A stretch of 64,000 nt of DNA from Zobellia russellii (GTDB lineage: Bacteria; Bacteroidota; Bacteroidia; Flavobacteriales; Flavobacteriaceae). The notes under the pieces are model-generated. The model saw only the letters and a list, made by a program, of their open reading frames with translations, was not told where the DNA came from and did no database searches. Both the position numbers and the translations under genes were made by a program. Below, one piece after another: positions 51,354 through 59,198 of this stretch (positions are counted from its first letter, which is position 1; every line of letters begins with the position of its first letter). The stretch covers positions 1 to 64,000 of the forward strand of contig NZ_JACSOI010000001.1 of NCBI RefSeq assembly GCF_018728565.1, written 5' to 3'.

Positions 51354-51956
51354 ATGAAAATCGTTCGAACATATAGAGATTTTAAGTCAAAAGGATACTT
51401 TAGGGCATTTTTGGAATGGCTGATTGGATTTACAGTTCTTCTGGTTGTCTTAATGCTCCTTACCGGAAATTCATTGATAACAAGTTTAACTGTGGGAGGT
51501 GTCCTTGGAATAATATCTGCAATAATTATAGTCCCAATGGGTTATTGGTACGAGGAAATTGAGTTGAAAAAGATTATGTCAAAGCGGTTGGACTCTCCAA
51601 CTTTTAAACCATTACTGAAGGCTGGATTTCAAAAACGAGGCATAATTTTGGAAGGGATATATAATGGTTATTATGGTTATGCATATTGGACGGAAGGAAA
51701 CCCCTATGGCTCCGAAGGTAAACTTTCTTATGCCGTTCGAGTAATATTCGAATTTGAAGGTGATGTTGAACTAACAACAAACTTTCTTGAACTTCTTGAA
51801 AGTAAGCGTATCAAACTGAGCGAAAACCACATCGAAGGAATTCTGAATTCCGGACGCAGCAAACTCCCAACTCAAAAGGAATTGATATACAAGGTAAACG
51901 AACTTGTCAGAATTTTGACAGAAAATAATCTAGTTCCAACAAATTTTAACAAATAA
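51354..51956 (+). CDS. Two-helix membrane protein (cassette 2)
   Basis: A 200-residue protein with two adjacent membrane helices (about residues 19-39 and 46-65, FTVLLVVLMLLTGNSLITSL and ISAIIIVPMGYWY), followed by a soluble domain (FKPLLKAGFQKRGIILEGIYNGYYGYAY ... LTTNFLELLESKRIKLSENH, read in segments). No known family is recognised. It occupies all of cassette 2, starting 29 bp after the GTTAGGT core. Orphan composition and position fit cassette genes, which are typically of unknown function. Confidence 0.8.
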   Translation: MKIVRTYRDFKSKGYFRAFLEWLIGFTVLLVVLMLLTGNSLITSLTVGGVLGIISAIIIVPMGYWYEEIELKKIMSKRLDSPTFKPLLKAGFQKRGIILEGIYNGYYGYAYWTEGNPYGSEGKLSYAVRVIFEFEGDVELTTNFLELLESKRIKLSENHIEGILNSGRSKLPTQKELIYKVNELVRILTENNLVPTNFNK

Positions 51957-51961
51957 AGCCA

Positions 51962-52097
51962 ACACCTAACAAAACCTAAAATTCATTGCTTGCGTATTAC
52001 CTAAACGGAAATCCTGCGCAAAAAGCTATCTTTAGGTTCGGCTGGATTGTCCTTCGGACGAATCACAGCAATGAACCTTAGCCCAACCGTTGTAAAC
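51962..52097 (+). repeat. attC-like site 2
   Basis: Left core ACACCTAAC (matches RYYYAAC), an 11-nt spacer, left arm TTCATTGCT (51982-51990), a 76-nt middle, right arm AGCAATGAA (52067-52075), a 13-nt spacer including ACC, right core GTTGTAAAC (52089-52097). Four further bases pair beyond the arms (CTAA with TTAG). The overall plan is the same as site 1 with different arm sequence, so the structure rather than the sequence is conserved. Confidence 0.72.
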
Positions 52098-52101
52098 AAT
52101 T

Positions 52102-52755
52102 ATGAAGAACATTTTACTTCTAATAACCGTTATGTGCTTAAACGTAAAAATGTTTGCTCAAAATTGTCCTAAACCTAATATTTCTAAAGAACTTGAAATA
52201 AAAACAAGCACAGATTCTATCTACAAACAGGACGTTCAATTTCGAATGGAGTATTATGTTAAATTGAGCAAAATGATTCTCCCCAAGTATTTTGGACTAA
52301 AAAAACTAATAAAACAAAAAATAGAAGTTGAGGACAGGGCAAAAATTGAGGAACTTGCAAAATCGTATGAAAAAAATCGATTAGAATACTTAGATGAATT
52401 TAAAAAAACCAATGCAAGTGTATATCAAAATGCTTTAGGTTACAGTAACTTAAATACTTTATTGATTTTTGAAACCTTAAGTGTTTTCCCAGACACATAT
52501 GCCATTCTATTAAATGAAACGATTCCTAAAAGTAGAGCCAAAGCAAAAGACAAAATTCTAATTGACCAATTATATTCGAAGTACAACGGCATTATGATAA
52601 GAAACTCAGACTGTATTAGGGATATGGCTATGGACATTAAAACTGCGAAAAATGAATTCAAAATCGTAGAAATATTTCAAAATACTAGAAATAGAACCGA
52701 AGAAGATAATGCTAAAATAGAATTGATAAACTTGCTAATTTGGGCAGAGAAATAA
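52102..52755 (+). CDS. Secreted protein of unknown function (cassette 3)
   Basis: A 217-residue protein with a signal peptide (MKNILLLITVMCLNVKMFAQ) and an entirely helical, Lys/Glu-rich mature part (LIKQKIEVEDRAKIEELAKS, ENRTEEDNAKIELINLL-like helices). No domain recognised. It fills cassette 3 with ATG 13 bp after the left core and stop 2 bp before the right arm, so the gene and the cassette boundaries coincide closely. Confidence 0.8.
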   Translation: MKNILLLITVMCLNVKMFAQNCPKPNISKELEIKTSTDSIYKQDVQFRMEYYVKLSKMILPKYFGLKKLIKQKIEVEDRAKIEELAKSYEKNRLEYLDEFKKTNASVYQNALGYSNLNTLLIFETLSVFPDTYAILLNETIPKSRAKAKDKILIDQLYSKYNGIMIRNSDCIRDMAMDIKTAKNEFKIVEIFQNTRNRTEEDNAKIELINLLIWAEK

Positions 52756-52756
52756 C

Positions 52757-52779
52757 TGTTTACAACAAAAGTAACCGTT
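52757..52779 (+). repeat. attC-like site 3, collapsed
   Basis: TGTTTACAAC, the complement of the start of cassette 3, is followed after only AAAAGTAACC by GTT. The left core and the ACC-GTT right core are present, but the stem arms and middle are missing. It looks like a deleted or minimal site that ends the array. The following GTTGCAC finds no partner in the next few hundred bases. Confidence 0.6.
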
Positions 52780-52816
52780 GCACAAGTCGTTGATTCTCCA
52801 CGGACCGGATTCATAT

Positions 52817-52840
52817 AAGCCTCTTTACGGGGCTTTTTTT
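52817..52840 (+). terminator. Rho-independent terminator after the cassette array
   Basis: AAGCCTC pairs with GGGGCTT (one wobble) around TTTAC, followed by TTTTT. It would end transcripts leaving cassette 3 before the next operon. Confidence 0.8.
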
Positions 52841-52921
52841 GTTTGTGATTAGAAATGAAAACGTATTTTTAGGTTGTGGTAGTGTAAGCTGAATACATGG
52901 CTTGACACCGAACCAATCTTA

Positions 52922-53527
52922 TTGCTATTGACAGAAGAAGAATACATAAAGGACTTAAAACTAAAATTTGAAAGCTATACTCAAATTTCGGCCCAATCCT
53001 GGTCTTTAATTCAGTCTATAGTAACGTTTAGAAAGCTGAAAAAAGACGAAACCCTACTCCAAAACGGGCAAATAGCAAAAAGCATTCATTTTGTATGCAA
53101 AGGAGCATTACGGGCATACGTAACGGATGCCGAAGGCAATATCTACAACAAGAACATTTTTTTGGAAACGGATTTTGCCGGTTCTACGGTTTCCTGCCTT
53201 TTGGGCAAGCCCTCAAATTTCACCTTAGAAGCTTTAGAGGATACCATTCTCATAAGTCTTAACTATAAAAAATACAGAGAATTCATTAGCCGCCAAACCG
53301 ACTTGAAAGATTTCTATATTGCTTATTTAGAATACAATTGGGTCATAGAAAAAGAACAAAGGGAAATTTCCTTGGTTATGGAAAATGCCACGGAACGGTA
53401 TTTAAAATTGCGCGCCAAGCACCCCAATATTGACCAAAGAATACAACAACTCCATTTGGCCTCCCACCTAGGTATAACGCCTACTCAGCTCAGTAGAATC
53501 CGTAAAGATTTAAAAAAAAGAGCCTGA
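52922..53527 (+). CDS. Crp/Fnr family transcriptional regulator
   Basis: A 201-residue regulator. An N-terminal cyclic-nucleotide-binding-like barrel (LKKDETLLQNGQIAKSIHFVCKG in parts) leads to a short C-terminal helix-turn-helix (LASHLGITPTQLSRIRKDL). No ATG is available at the start: it begins at TTG 52922 or TTG 52928. First gene before nitroreductase, DMT transporter and GNAT genes, 71 bp upstream of the next start, and probably regulates them. The effector is unknown; residues for cAMP binding are not conserved. Confidence 0.9.
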   Translation: MLLTEEEYIKDLKLKFESYTQISAQSWSLIQSIVTFRKLKKDETLLQNGQIAKSIHFVCKGALRAYVTDAEGNIYNKNIFLETDFAGSTVSCLLGKPSNFTLEALEDTILISLNYKKYREFISRQTDLKDFYIAYLEYNWVIEKEQREISLVMENATERYLKLRAKHPNIDQRIQQLHLASHLGITPTQLSRIRKDLKKRA

Positions 53528-53598
53528 ATCAACATATGTAAATGCCAGAGGTTTTCCGTTCGGATATTTTTGTCCAATCAATTTAAAACAAGAATATC

Positions 53599-54228
53599 AT
53601 GAATTACATAGACCATCTAAAATGGCGCTATGCCACCAAAAAATTTGATGCCTCAAAAAAGATAGCTTCGGACAATCTTGAAAAAATAAAGGAGGCCATT
53701 CAACTATCCGCTTCATCATACGGTTTACAGTTGTACAAAGTGCTCATAATTGAAAATCCGTTAATAAGGGAACAGTTAAAAACTGCTTCTTGGGGGCAAG
53801 ACCAAATTACGGACGCTTCGCATTTAATCGTCTTTTGTAATTATACCCATGTGGAAGATACACACGTAGATGATTTTCTACACCGGACGGCCATCACACA
53901 GAACATTGAAATGAACAACCTAAGTGACTATGGCAACTTTATGAAAGGAAAAATTAAGGCAATGACAGCATTGGAGTCTTTTCATTGGACGGTCCGGCAG
54001 ACCTATTTGGCACTTGGCAATTTGCTCAGTGCTTGTGCCGAACTAAAAATTGACTCCTGCCCTATGGAAGGTTTTGAAGCCGATAAATACAACGCTATTC
54101 TAGGCCTTACCGAAAAAGGCTTGAATGCCGCTGTAGTTGCAACTATTGGCTACCGCTCCCATGAAGACCACACCCAACATCGCCCTAAGGTTAGAAAACC
54201 ATTGGAAGAATTATTTGAAGCTGTATGA
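53599..54228 (+). CDS. NAD(P)H-dependent nitroreductase (NfsB-like)
   Basis: A 209-residue FMN-dependent enzyme: WRYATKKFDASKKI at the start (FMN-binding Arg/Lys), SSYGLQLYKVLIIE, and IGYRSHEDHTQHRPKVRK at the end, as in NfsB. Reduces nitroaromatics and quinones using two electrons. Its stop overlaps the next start (ATGA), so it is in an operon with the DMT and GNAT genes; this suggests a detoxification set. Confidence 0.94.
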   Translation: MNYIDHLKWRYATKKFDASKKIASDNLEKIKEAIQLSASSYGLQLYKVLIIENPLIREQLKTASWGQDQITDASHLIVFCNYTHVEDTHVDDFLHRTAITQNIEMNNLSDYGNFMKGKIKAMTALESFHWTVRQTYLALGNLLSACAELKIDSCPMEGFEADKYNAILGLTEKGLNAAVVATIGYRSHEDHTQHRPKVRKPLEELFEAV

Positions 54229-54674
54229 ACCAGACCGCATTATCTTTTCTAGCCGTGTTAGGTGGAGTTTTTTTGGCCGCGCAAGGTGGTTTCAACTCCA
54301 ATTTGGCCGTGCTGTTAAAAAATCCCCTATTGGCATCTGTTGCCGCATTTTTTAGCAGTACCATTTTTGCGGTGACCTTTGTACTCTTAAGTTCTAAAAG
54401 CTCCGCAAATTGGACCGAGGTAAAACAGATACCCCTTTACCTTTGGTTTACCGGTGGATTATTTAGTGTAATGGGAATAAGCCTCTACTATTACACCATT
54501 CCAAAACTGGGCATATCCACAATGATATCTTTGGGTTTGTTCGGGCAATTGGCCTTTTCTATTGTTGCCGGGCACTTTGGATGGCTAAACCTACCTGTAG
54601 AACCCATAACATTTAAGAGAGGGGCAGGTTTTGTTATACTCATTTCAGGAATTATTTTAATCAATATAAAATGA
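54225..54674 (+). CDS. DMT family transporter (DUF606/YdcZ type)
   Basis: A 149-residue protein with about five membrane helices, half the length of a regular EamA exporter. AVLGGVFLAAQGGFNSNLAVLLKNPLLAS at the start (read in parts) and the GxxxG-rich last helix fit the short DUF606/YdcZ group, which works as a dimer. ATGA overlaps on both sides. Substrate unknown; likely efflux, given the neighbours. Confidence 0.88.
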   Translation: MNQTALSFLAVLGGVFLAAQGGFNSNLAVLLKNPLLASVAAFFSSTIFAVTFVLLSSKSSANWTEVKQIPLYLWFTGGLFSVMGISLYYYTIPKLGISTMISLGLFGQLAFSIVAGHFGWLNLPVEPITFKRGAGFVILISGIILINIK

Positions 54675-55414
54675 AAACAAGGGCGGAATTAATACATACG
54701 AACATAAAGAATCTAAAATCGCTCTGGGAAACCGCCGGAGCGGCCTTTGACAGCTACCATAAAACACCGGTTTTTGAATATTGCGAGATTCATGCTTCTG
54801 AATGGCCTAATAGGTTATGGCTACATCAACCTATAAATCAAGAAACAGTTGATTTGATCAAACAGAAAATAGGGGAAACGGCCACACCTATTACCTTACC
54901 GGTTTGGGATATTTATGATGATAACCAAAGTGCAGTTTTAGAGAACAACGACTTTGTTTTCATTTTTGAACAAGTGGGCATGTCCTTAAAACCTTCGCAC
55001 TTTTTTGATATTCAGGGCGATGTAAATATTGAACGGGTTACGGATTCTACCGAAGCCAAGTTATGGTCCGTGCTCTTTCAAAAATCGTTCGGATATGAAA
55101 TTAGCCTGGAGACCGTTAGTAAAACACTTAGTGAAATTGAGTATTACATAGCCTATTCCGATGGGCTTGCCGTGGGAACGGCCATACTGCACCAAACCAA
55201 TTCGGTTATGGGTATCCATGCCATTGGCATACCTCCAGAAATGAGAAGAAGAGGCTACGCAGACCAAATTATGAGATTGCTGATAAACAAAATCATCAAA
55301 AACGGATTTGAGTATATAACACTGCAGGCTTCCAACATGGGGTTAAACCTATATCTAAAACTAGGTTTTAAGGAGCAGTTTCTAATAAAAAATTATAGGC
55401 TTGCACAACGGTAA
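54671..55414 (+). CDS. GNAT family N-acetyltransferase
   Basis: A 247-residue protein whose C-terminal part is a GNAT fold: IHAIGIPPEMRRRGYADQIM gives the acetyl-CoA pyrophosphate loop (RRRGYA), followed by ITLQASNMGLNLYLKLGF. The N-terminal 110 residues form a separate, less conserved domain, as in two-domain GNATs. Last gene of the Crp-nitroreductase operon. Substrate not predictable. Confidence 0.88.
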   Translation: MKTRAELIHTNIKNLKSLWETAGAAFDSYHKTPVFEYCEIHASEWPNRLWLHQPINQETVDLIKQKIGETATPITLPVWDIYDDNQSAVLENNDFVFIFEQVGMSLKPSHFFDIQGDVNIERVTDSTEAKLWSVLFQKSFGYEISLETVSKTLSEIEYYIAYSDGLAVGTAILHQTNSVMGIHAIGIPPEMRRRGYADQIMRLLINKIIKNGFEYITLQASNMGLNLYLKLGFKEQFLIKNYRLAQR

Positions 55415-55432
55415 TCATCCTGCAAGCCTATA
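55394..55432 (+). terminator. Inverted repeat at the end of the GNAT operon
   Basis: TATAGGCTTGCA (55394-55405) and TGCAAGCCTATA (55421-55432) form a perfect 12-bp stem with a 15-nt loop that contains the GNAT stop codon. No T tract follows, so it is a weak terminator or a 3' stabiliser. Confidence 0.5.
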
Positions 55433-55569
55433 CTAAACCAATCGTACTTGCTTTGTCTTTGTCCAAAGCACATATAACTTTCAAGAAATAGGCAATTGCC
55501 AAAATGGGCCTTCCTTTAATGCCTCATTTAACCCAATTTGGCTTTTGCCCTAACTTGTACCCAGCGTAC

Positions 55570-56199
55570 TTATGCTTCCAATAGTTGCTTTAATTCCTTG
55601 GCCGCCTCTGCAGGGTCTTCTGCTCCGTATATGGCCGCACCAGCTACCGCTACGGTTACACCGGATTGTTTAACGGCAGTTATACTGCCTTTGTTAACAC
55701 CACCTGCAATAGAAACGGATACCCCAGATCTTGCGGCTTCATCTATCAAAACCTGAATTGAGTAACCATCTTCCGCCTGCTCGTCCAAACCGGCATGTAA
55801 CTCTACAAACTCAGCGCCCAAAGCTATAGCTTCCTGTGCACGCTTTACCCTATCCTTTACTCCAATGGTATCTACCACTACACCTTTACCATGTTCCTTT
55901 CCTGCTTTTACTGCTCCTGCTATGGTAGAGTCTCCGGTTGCTCCCAATACGGTAATATAATCCGCTCCTGCTCCAAAAGCCATATTAGCTTCCAACTCAC
56001 CTGCATCCGCAGTTTTAAAATCGGCCAAGACCAATTTATCGGGAAAAGCATCTTTCATTTTTCTGATTCCGGATAGACCTTCACTTTTAATAAGCGGTGT
56101 ACCCAGTTCAATAATATCAATGTAAGGTGCCACTTTTGTTGCCAATGCAATGGCATCCTCAATTTTTAATAAATCTATTGCTACTTGTAACTTTGCCAT
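55570..56199 (-). CDS. hxlA: 3-hexulose-6-phosphate synthase
   Basis: A 209-residue TIM-barrel enzyme of the orotidine-5'-phosphate decarboxylase superfamily. KLQVAIDLL at the start, IELGTPLIKSEG, LADFKTADAGELEA (the catalytic Asp-x-Lys-x-x-Asp) and VAGAAIYGAEDPAEAA (phosphate site) identify HPS. It condenses formaldehyde with ribulose 5-phosphate. Follows hxlB by 40 bp, together giving the two enzymes of the ribulose monophosphate shunt for formaldehyde removal or for pentose supply. Confidence 0.95.
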   Translation of the reverse strand: MAKLQVAIDLLKIEDAIALATKVAPYIDIIELGTPLIKSEGLSGIRKMKDAFPDKLVLADFKTADAGELEANMAFGAGADYITVLGATGDSTIAGAVKAGKEHGKGVVVDTIGVKDRVKRAQEAIALGAEFVELHAGLDEQAEDGYSIQVLIDEAARSGVSVSIAGGVNKGSITAVKQSGVTVAVAGAAIYGAEDPAEAAKELKQLLEA

Positions 56200-56239
56200 A
56201 ATTTGCTATTTATCTATATGTATTTATATTCAAAATCTG

Positions 56240-56824
56240 TTATTCCATATTTGCGTGTCGCTTCCAAAGCTCAGAGGCAGAACTGCCTTCCAAACCCCAT
56301 AGCGTCTGTATAAGTGCGTCAAACACCAACAGTAACGATTGCTCAAACAAGCTACCTGCGTATTGTTTGGAAATAGTTTCATTGCGCTCCTGTTTCTGCG
56401 CGGCAGGTATGGCTACCGTATGGTCTGCCAAAAACGCTAAACGAGAATCTGCATTAGTGGTAAAACATAGGACACCCGCACCCACTTTTTCAGCAGTTTC
56501 CGCAGCCCTAACAATTCCGCTTGTAGTACCCGAACCTGAACCTGCTATAAGGACATCTCCCTTTTCAATAGCCGGTGCCGTAGTTTCTCCAACTACATGC
56601 ACTTTATACCCCAAATGCATTAAACGCATGGCCGCAGCCTTCATCATGAGCCCCGTACGCCCCGCTCCCATTATAAAAATGTGTTCTGCATTGGTAATTG
56701 TGGGAATCAACTTTGCTATCTCGGAATACGAGATGGTATGAATTAGTTTTATATGCTCATTTATGATGGTATTCAAAGCACTTTCAACCAATTCTGCGTC
56801 TTTTTTTTCCAGTATATTTTCCAT
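56240..56824 (-). CDS. hxlB: 6-phospho-3-hexuloisomerase
   Basis: A 194-residue SIS-domain protein: IFIMGAGRTGLMMKAAAMRL (sugar-phosphate-binding loop), VVGETTAPAIEKGDVLIAGSGSGTT and the C-terminal YAGSLFEQSLLLVFDAL match PHI. It converts the hexulose 6-phosphate made by HxlA to fructose 6-phosphate. First gene of the minus-strand operon; 229 bp separate it from the divergent AraC regulator. Confidence 0.95.
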   Translation of the reverse strand: MENILEKKDAELVESALNTIINEHIKLIHTISYSEIAKLIPTITNAEHIFIMGAGRTGLMMKAAAMRLMHLGYKVHVVGETTAPAIEKGDVLIAGSGSGTTSGIVRAAETAEKVGAGVLCFTTNADSRLAFLADHTVAIPAAQKQERNETISKQYAGSLFEQSLLLVFDALIQTLWGLEGSSASELWKRHANME

Positions 56825-56959
56825 AACTCGATCAGCTCTAACTATTTCTATTCATTAACGAGTACAAAGTTATCCTAGCAAACAGCCTCTACACTGATAC
56901 TATTTGACAGATGACTGGTACAATCTGCCCATATGCATTTTATGTGTGGTGTTATTCGC

Positions 56960-56967
56960 TATTTTTG
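56960..56967 (+). promoter_or_regulatory. Candidate -7 box of the araC-type gene
   Basis: TATTTTTG fits TAnnTTTG and lies 86 bp upstream of the regulator's ATG, inside the hxlB-araC intergenic region. A TTT rather than TTG is found at the expected -33 position, so the match is partial. Confidence 0.4.
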
Positions 56968-57053
56968 TGGTACATTTTGGAAATGGGAAATTTTGCGGCC
57001 GATTTTTCGCCTTTAAACCGCGCCCCTTTCAACCTTTAAAAAAAAGCACAGCT

Positions 57054-57896
57054 ATGCTCAGTGATAAAGTATTGTACATCCGAGATTTGGGAAATTGTCC
57101 TCCTGCATACTTGAACGATCCGGCAAGACGGGATTTTTATGAAATTGTTTGGTTGCAAAATGAAGACGCCCTTCATGAACCACAACATGATTTTCAGACG
57201 CTAAGAGGAGATTGGATTTATTTAATTCCGCCCTATCGTGTACATCAACTTAATAAGGCCGGAAAAAATGGGGTCCTTATCTCATTTAAACAAGAGCTCT
57301 TGGAAGGTGATTTAAAGGAATTTTTACTGGACGTTTTCCGAATGTTCAACATACAGGGCGAATTCTCCTGCCTGCAAGTTAACACTGAGAGTTCTAAGGG
57401 CTTGGCATCCGTACTCCAGCTTTTAGAAGAAGAGTATAACCAAGAAGCCATTAACCTGGTAATGATAAAAGCTGTTTTAAAGGTATTTCTCTTAAAATTG
57501 ATTCACTTAAAAGAACAACATTTTACCTTACAGGATATTAATGAAAAGCGTGTTTACGAATTCATGCTCTTACTTGAAGCAAATTACAAGAACCAAAGAA
57601 ATGCTCAGTTCTACGCAGAAAAATTGGGTATAAGTGCAAAACGCCTGAATCAGATTTTAAAGGAAAAGCTGGATAAAACCGGGGTACAGCTTATTCACGA
57701 CCGACTTATACTGGAAGCGAAAAGGCAAATTATACATAGTGAGAATACTATTAAGGAAATAGCTTACAATCTGGATTTTAAGGATCATTCCTATTTTAGT
57801 AGGTTTTTTAAACTACACGCAGAGCAAACTCCCCAAGAGTTTCAGAACAAGGTAAAGGAGCATGTAATATCCCATGAAAACACCCTGTATAACTAA
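57054..57896 (+). CDS. AraC family transcriptional regulator
   Basis: A 280-residue regulator with an N-terminal cupin-like sensor (DFYEIVWLQNEDA, DWIYLIPPYRVHQL) and a C-terminal AraC HTH (AEKLGISAKRLNQILKE, then IKEIAYNLDFKDHSYFSRFF). Start at ATG 57054; an in-frame extension of 50 residues upstream is hydrophobic and covers the promoter region. It is divergent from hxlAB and is the probable regulator of that operon, perhaps responding to formaldehyde or a sugar phosphate. Confidence 0.92.
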   Translation: MLSDKVLYIRDLGNCPPAYLNDPARRDFYEIVWLQNEDALHEPQHDFQTLRGDWIYLIPPYRVHQLNKAGKNGVLISFKQELLEGDLKEFLLDVFRMFNIQGEFSCLQVNTESSKGLASVLQLLEEEYNQEAINLVMIKAVLKVFLLKLIHLKEQHFTLQDINEKRVYEFMLLLEANYKNQRNAQFYAEKLGISAKRLNQILKEKLDKTGVQLIHDRLILEAKRQIIHSENTIKEIAYNLDFKDHSYFSRFFKLHAEQTPQEFQNKVKEHVISHENTLYN

Positions 57897-58024
57897 CACG
57901 CTTACTTATAACACTATTGAACTTAGTCATACCTAAGCTAAAAAATAATATATCCGGGTACTCCATTTTCCTTTGTATTGATTATTTTTCCAAACCGAAT
58001 ATTTCCGCTCAGTAAACACCAATT

Positions 58025-58642
58025 ATGCGTAAAGAAATAGCCATTGAAACTTGGTACAGAAAAGACCATTTTGAATTCTTTTCTAAGTTTGATGAACCCT
58101 TCTATGGTATAACCGCTAAAGTAGATTGCACCCAAACCTACACCACCGCAAAAGAGAAAGGCCATTCTTTTTTCCTGTCCTATCTGCATAAATCTTTGGT
58201 GGCCGCAAACAGAACGGTTCAGTTTAGGTATAGAATTGTTGATGGCAAGTTGTACGAATACGAAACTACTGACGCCTCTCCCACCATAAACAGGGCAAAC
58301 GGTACGTTTGGTTTTTCTCATTTAAAGTACCGCGAAAACTTTGAAGACTTTCTTGACTTAGCGCTTCCCGCCATAGAAAAAGTGCGTAATTCTAACCGAC
58401 TTATGCCTTCGGAATCCGGCGAAAACGTGATACATTGTTCTGCTATTCCTTGGATAGATTTTACTTCCATATCCCATGCTAGGCATTATGCACGCCCTGA
58501 CAGTTGCCCCAAGTTTGCCTTTGGAAAAATGACATCTGAAGGTGACAGGTTGTTCATGCCCGTTTCCGTTCATGTACACCATGCCTTGGTAGACGGTTAT
58601 CATGTAGGGCAATTTATGGAAGAACTCCAAAAATTAATGTAA
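58025..58642 (+). CDS. Chloramphenicol acetyltransferase-like enzyme
   Basis: A 205-residue CAT-fold protein with the catalytic HHALVDGYH motif near the C-terminus, and IPWIDFTSISHA and PKFAFGKM typical of the family. It is close to CatA in length and motif order, but the chloramphenicol-binding residues cannot be judged, so resistance is not claimed; many relatives acetylate other substrates. Monocistronic; convergent with the next gene. Confidence 0.88.
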   Translation: MRKEIAIETWYRKDHFEFFSKFDEPFYGITAKVDCTQTYTTAKEKGHSFFLSYLHKSLVAANRTVQFRYRIVDGKLYEYETTDASPTINRANGTFGFSHLKYRENFEDFLDLALPAIEKVRNSNRLMPSESGENVIHCSAIPWIDFTSISHARHYARPDSCPKFAFGKMTSEGDRLFMPVSVHVHHALVDGYHVGQFMEELQKLM

Positions 58643-58658
58643 GCGGAAGTCTTGCTTA

Positions 58659-59198
58659 TTAAAACACAATATTCACAAAAGGGAGTATGGGACTTGTATA
58701 AACACTCTCGTCTTTGTCATACAAAACATTATACTTTGCACCAATAGCAATTTTATCGGTAATATTCAATCCTGCGCCAATGAACAGTGCAGAGTCCCAA
58801 TAATCTTGTTTTATGTCTCCCGTTACCGCCTCTGTTTTAGTGTTTACCTTAAGTTGAGCAAACTCCAAGAGCATAGTAAATCTCTCAACAGGACGATATT
58901 GCGTGAGCACATTACCCCCAAAAGTTGTGGTATTCTGCAAATCTTTGATAGAAGTATAACTTCCTTGAATACCTGCACCTATACTTACTTTGTTGCTAAC
59001 GCTATAAATTAAATTTGGAGATAGGGCTATGTTTGTTCCACCCACAAAACTTAAACCAAATCCGCAGCCAAACCTCAGGCGTTTATCTACAACATCCATA
59101 CTGTCCTTTACGGCAATATCCGTGACCTGGGCAGATGTATCTATTGAAAAAAAGAGCATTCCTATTAGTAATGCAAACTGTATACTTAGTTGTTTCAT
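58659..59198 (-). CDS. Outer membrane beta-barrel protein
   Basis: A 179-residue protein with a signal peptide (MKQLSIQFALLIGMLFFSID) ending TSAQ. The mature part has alternating strands (FGCGFGLSFVGGTNIALS, KVSIGAGIQGSYTS, IAIGAKYNVLYDKD) ending in SPILPFVNIVF, a C-terminal aromatic as required by BAM. Start at ATG 59198; a start 15 bp upstream (MKIFK) is possible. Small autonomous porin-like barrel of unknown role. Confidence 0.85.
   Translation of the reverse strand: MKQLSIQFALLIGMLFFSIDTSAQVTDIAVKDSMDVVDKRLRFGCGFGLSFVGGTNIALSPNLIYSVSNKVSIGAGIQGSYTSIKDLQNTTTFGGNVLTQYRPVERFTMLLEFAQLKVNTKTEAVTGDIKQDYWDSALFIGAGLNITDKIAIGAKYNVLYDKDESVYTSPILPFVNIVF

Larger units (their letters stand above)
50479..52777 (+). 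mobile_element. Three-cassette integron-like array without integrase
   Basis: Three AT-rich single-gene units in the same direction, each delimited by its own complementary end pair. Unit 1: TTAGCTACA (50479-50487) and TGTAGCTAA (51199-51207). Unit 2: GTTAGGTGT (51325-51333) and ACACCTAAC (51962-51970). Unit 3: GTTGTAAACA (52089-52098) and TGTTTACAAC (52757-52766). This is the rule for integron cassettes, in which a cassette's own first bases pair with the R'' box of its attC. The right core ACCGTT recurs at all three right junctions. Start codons lie 13-29 bp inside each unit. No tyrosine recombinase is encoded in the window. Confidence 0.75.

Noticed and set aside
50479-52777. CRISPR array as explanation for the repeated intergenic motifs
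   Set aside because: Repeats are only three, differ in sequence, are 0.6-0.8 kb apart and enclose genes rather than short spacers.
52780-52816. Possible tRNA 3' end as attachment site right of the cassette array
   Set aside because: The CGGACCGGATTCA stretch lacks the T-arm and acceptor complement of a tRNA, and no cloverleaf can be built from the preceding bases.
58025-58642. Chloramphenicol resistance gene in the strict sense
   Set aside because: The catalytic HHALVDG is present, but relatives acetylate varied substrates and there is no mobile or resistance context.
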